Shown here: positions 6,803 through 8,385 of the stretch, piece by piece
Layout: each line of letters opens with the position of its first letter
Numbering within the stretch: the stretch's first letter is position 1
Assembly: GCA_021850375.1 (NCBI GenBank)
Contig: JAJZLZ010000015.1
Span: forward strand, 1 to 8,385
Origin: Microcaldota archaeon
Lineage (GTDB): Archaea; Micrarchaeota; Micrarchaeia; Micrarchaeales; Micrarchaeaceae
Direction of reading: 5' to 3'
DNA length: 8,385 nt
The notes under the pieces: model-generated
Databases searched by the model: none
Seen by the model: only the letters and a program-made list of their open reading frames with translations
What the model was told of the DNA's origin: nothing
Position numbers and translations under genes: made by a program

Positions 6803-7198
6803 ATGAATAAGAATATGCCTGCTAAATTCCTTTGCGGCTCTTTTGTTTTTAAACATGATAACCAAACGCCCACCATCAATAGGATATCTGATGCATTTGT
6901 GCTTGGAGATGATGCCAAGTCGTTTAGATTGGGTTCAAAGCTCTTTGTACGCTTTATCTCAAATAGCGGCGCTCTTGGAGCATTTGTGGAGTCAAATATG
7001 GCAGATGAAATATTCAAAGACCCTTCATCTTTAGAGATAAGCCAGAAATTCTTATTGCTGAAAAATGCGGTTATATATCTAGACAAGGGCAATGAACCTA
7101 CAATACGCGCACCTAATGTTAATCTGAACGAAATGCTGCTAGATCCAGAGGGGCTATTTGATTCTAAACTAGCATACAGCGATCTTTTAAGGAAATAG
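6803..7198 (+). CDS. Hypothetical protein, 131 aa, no family recognised
   Basis: I do not recognise this protein. It has no signal peptide, no evident membrane helix, and no cysteine cluster or nucleotide-binding motif. It has a single Cys and mixed hydrophobic/charged composition consistent with a small soluble alpha/beta protein. A polar N-terminal part contains SFVFKHDN and is followed by RISDAFVLGDD. The last 30 residues are acidic and leucine-rich (NLNEMLLDPEGLF). The start is supported by GTGA 4 nt ahead of ATG 6803, the same arrangement as at the ATPase genes, and this favours it over the 101-residue frame on the other strand. It is divergent from the ATPase operon and 77 nt upstream of trpS, which has its own TATA-like box, so it may be a single-gene unit or cotranscribed with trpS. 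Nothing here reveals its function. Confidence 0.7.
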   Translation: MNKNMPAKFLCGSFVFKHDNQTPTINRISDAFVLGDDAKSFRLGSKLFVRFISNSGALGAFVESNMADEIFKDPSSLEISQKFLLLKNAVIYLDKGNEPTIRAPNVNLNEMLLDPEGLFDSKLAYSDLLRK

Positions 7199-7240
7199 CG
7201 CCTATCTCTCTGCGCACAGGGGCATGTTGCAATGGGTGGC

Positions 7241-7249
7241 TATAAAAAT
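7241..7249 (+). promoter_or_regulatory. Candidate TATA box of trpS
   Basis: TATAAAAAT here is centred about 31 nt before the trpS ATG. The usual archaeal spacing of about 26 nt places transcription start near 7271. This would give a very short leader of about 5 nt or a nearly leaderless mRNA. It is the clearest AT-rich box between the small gene and trpS; the sequence upstream of it (GGGTGGC) is not a good BRE. Confidence 0.45.
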
Positions 7250-7262
7250 CTTGTCTAGCAAT

Positions 7263-7280
7263 ACCATATGATTATATGGT
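7263..7280. repeat. Perfect 7-bp inverted repeat overlapping the trpS start
   Basis: ACCATAT (7263-7269) and ATATGGT (7274-7280) are perfect inverted copies around a 4-nt centre (GATT). The right arm contains the trpS ATG at 7276-7278. Binding of a protein here, or hairpin formation in an mRNA long enough to include both arms, would block initiation. The left arm is part of ATACCATATG, which also occurs at 6603-6612 in front of the ATPase operon. Confidence 0.5.
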
Positions 7281-8385
7281 TAATGGCTCAGAGGATTTTA
7301 AGGTCAACCCTTATAAGGTAGAGGGCGTAGTCGACTATGATAAGTTTGCGCAGAATGCGGGCCTTAAGATAATTGATGATGACCTCAAAAAGAGACTGGA
7401 GAAATACGCCGGCGAATTGCATCCGATGATTAGGCGCGACATATTCTATGCCCAAAGGGACATGACATGGCTGCTAGACAAATACGAGAAGGGAGAGAAA
7501 TTCTATATCTACACCGGCAGGGCGCCAACAGGTCCGATGAGTGTTGGGCATCTTTTGCCATTTGAAATTGCAAAATGGATGCAGGAGAGGTTCCACTGCG
7601 AAGTGTATATACAGATCCCAGACGAAGAGAAGTTCCTTGCAAAGGATGGCTATGACATAGACAAATTGCATGGAATAATGATGGACAACATTTTAGACAT
7701 AATAGCGCTGGGCTTCAAGCCAAATTTAACCAAAATCTTTCTTGACACAGAATACGCGTCAGTGATGTATAAAAATGCGGTCAAGATTGCAAAACACATA
7801 ACATTCTCCACGATAAAAGACGCCTTTGGATTTGGAATGGATTCAAATATCGGCAAGATATTCTACACCAGTATGCAGTCTGTGCCTGCGATGCTAAAGT
7901 CCGCAGAGGAGAATAAAAATGTTCCTTGCCTTGTTCCTCTTGCAATAGACCAGGATGTGCATTTGCGCATAGCACGGGATGTTCTGCCAAAGCTCGGCTA
8001 CTACAAGCCATCGCTAATCGAGTGCAAGTTCCTGCCGGGGCTTGGAGGTGAATCCAAGATGTCCTCTAGCGAAGAGGTCACTTCGATATACCTTGGAGAT
8101 AATGAGGAGCAGGTCAAAAAGAAAATTGGCAAAGCATTCACTGGCCAGCAAGCAACCGCGGAGCTTCAGCGAAAACATGGAGGAGATCCGACTAAATGCG
8201 TAGTATGCCAGTACTACAAGTATATATTCGAGCCTAATGACAAGAAGCTGGAGGAGATATTTGCCGCAGAGCGTTCAGGAACGCTACTAGCCGGCGAGCA
8301 CAAGGCGCATCTTGCAGATACGATAAACGCCTTTTTGCACAAGCATGCGCAGAGAAAAGAGCGTGCAAAGGAGAAGATAGATAAA
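7276..8385 (+). CDS. trpS: Tryptophanyl-tRNA synthetase, archaeal/eukaryotic type (cut by right edge)
   Basis: This class I synthetase charges tRNA-Trp with tryptophan in the cytoplasm. The first 370 residues are present and probably only a short C-terminal end is missing. The N-terminal extension is of the archaeal/eukaryotic type (FKVNPYKVEGVVDYDKF at 8-24; LHPMIRRD at 48-55). The active site shows YTGRAPTG at 79-86, the HIGH-equivalent SVGH at 89-92, QIPDEEKF at 113-120, AIDQD at 223-227, and KMSSS at 261-265. AFTG at 287-290 and the helical anticodon-binding domain follow. By family knowledge, Tyr79, Gln113 and Glu118 should contact the tryptophan, and all are kept. Odd points are Ser89 in place of the usual His and Pro115 in place of the usual Thr. 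ATG 7276 is the first ATG in frame after a TAA at 7243; only a weak TGA lies 4 nt before it. Confidence 0.96.
   Translation, partial: MVNGSEDFKVNPYKVEGVVDYDKFAQNAGLKIIDDDLKKRLEKYAGELHPMIRRDIFYAQRDMTWLLDKYEKGEKFYIYTGRAPTGPMSVGHLLPFEIAKWMQERFHCEVYIQIPDEEKFLAKDGYDIDKLHGIMMDNILDIIALGFKPNLTKIFLDTEYASVMYKNAVKIAKHITFSTIKDAFGFGMDSNIGKIFYTSMQSVPAMLKSAEENKNVPCLVPLAIDQDVHLRIARDVLPKLGYYKPSLIECKFLPGLGGESKMSSSEEVTSIYLGDNEEQVKKKIGKAFTGQQATAELQRKHGGDPTKCVVCQYYKYIFEPNDKKLEEIFAAERSGTLLAGEHKAHLADTINAFLHKHAQRKERAKEKIDK

Noticed and set aside
6787..7092. 101-codon minus-strand open frame opposite the small hypothetical gene
   Set aside because: The plus-strand frame is longer, has a GTGA site at the right distance and ends cleanly before trpS; the minus frame has no comparable start signal.
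7430..8011. Several short minus-strand open frames opposite trpS
   Set aside because: They are shadows of a well-conserved synthetase gene.
1..8385. CRISPR array, insertion sequence, or defence or secretion system
   Set aside because: No repeat-spacer pattern, transposase or terminal inverted repeat is visible; the window is a conserved housekeeping operon plus trpS.

Overview
The window holds most of an archaeal A-type (A1Ao) ATP synthase operon on the minus strand. An AT-rich intergenic region follows, then one small unrecognised gene and a nearly complete tryptophanyl-tRNA synthetase gene on the plus strand. Three things point to an archaeon: the ATPase gene order H-I-K-E-C-F-A-B, a TrpRS of the archaeal/eukaryotic type, and start sites preceded by GTGA or GGTGA (complementary to the archaeal 16S 3' end) with TATA-like boxes upstream of transcription units. 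I cannot place the lineage from the window alone. Divergent proteins within an otherwise textbook operon would suit a DPANN or deep euryarchaeal genome, but that is a guess.

Minus strand, in transcription order: subunit H (6578-6231), I (6217-4343), K (4333-4097), E (4092-3400), C (3400-2339), F (2351-2007), A (2002-251) and the first 82 residues of B (246 to the left edge). Subunit D is expected beyond the edge. Junctions range from a 13-nt overlap to a 13-nt gap, so this is one tightly coupled transcript. H and E build the peripheral stalk. I and K form the ion-translocating membrane motor. C and F belong to the central rotor. A and B form the catalytic head. Two starts (K and I) lie a few codons inside the longest open frames, because the upstream GTG candidate is itself part of the Shine-Dalgarno sequence.

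Bases 6579-6802 separate the divergent transcription units and contain candidate TATA boxes, direct repeats and dyads, but no recognisable RNA gene. The 131-residue plus-strand protein at 6803-7198 resembles nothing I know. trpS starts at 7276 behind a TATA-like box, and its start codon lies in one arm of a perfect 7-bp inverted repeat. It runs off the right edge.

I found no new multi-gene system. The points most worth a second look are a 41-residue, purely basic tail on subunit E; a lost first histidine in the HIGH motif of TrpRS; the mixed ion-binding residues of the K proteolipid; the repeated TGA-N4-ATG junctions; and the small orphan gene with its flanking dyads.
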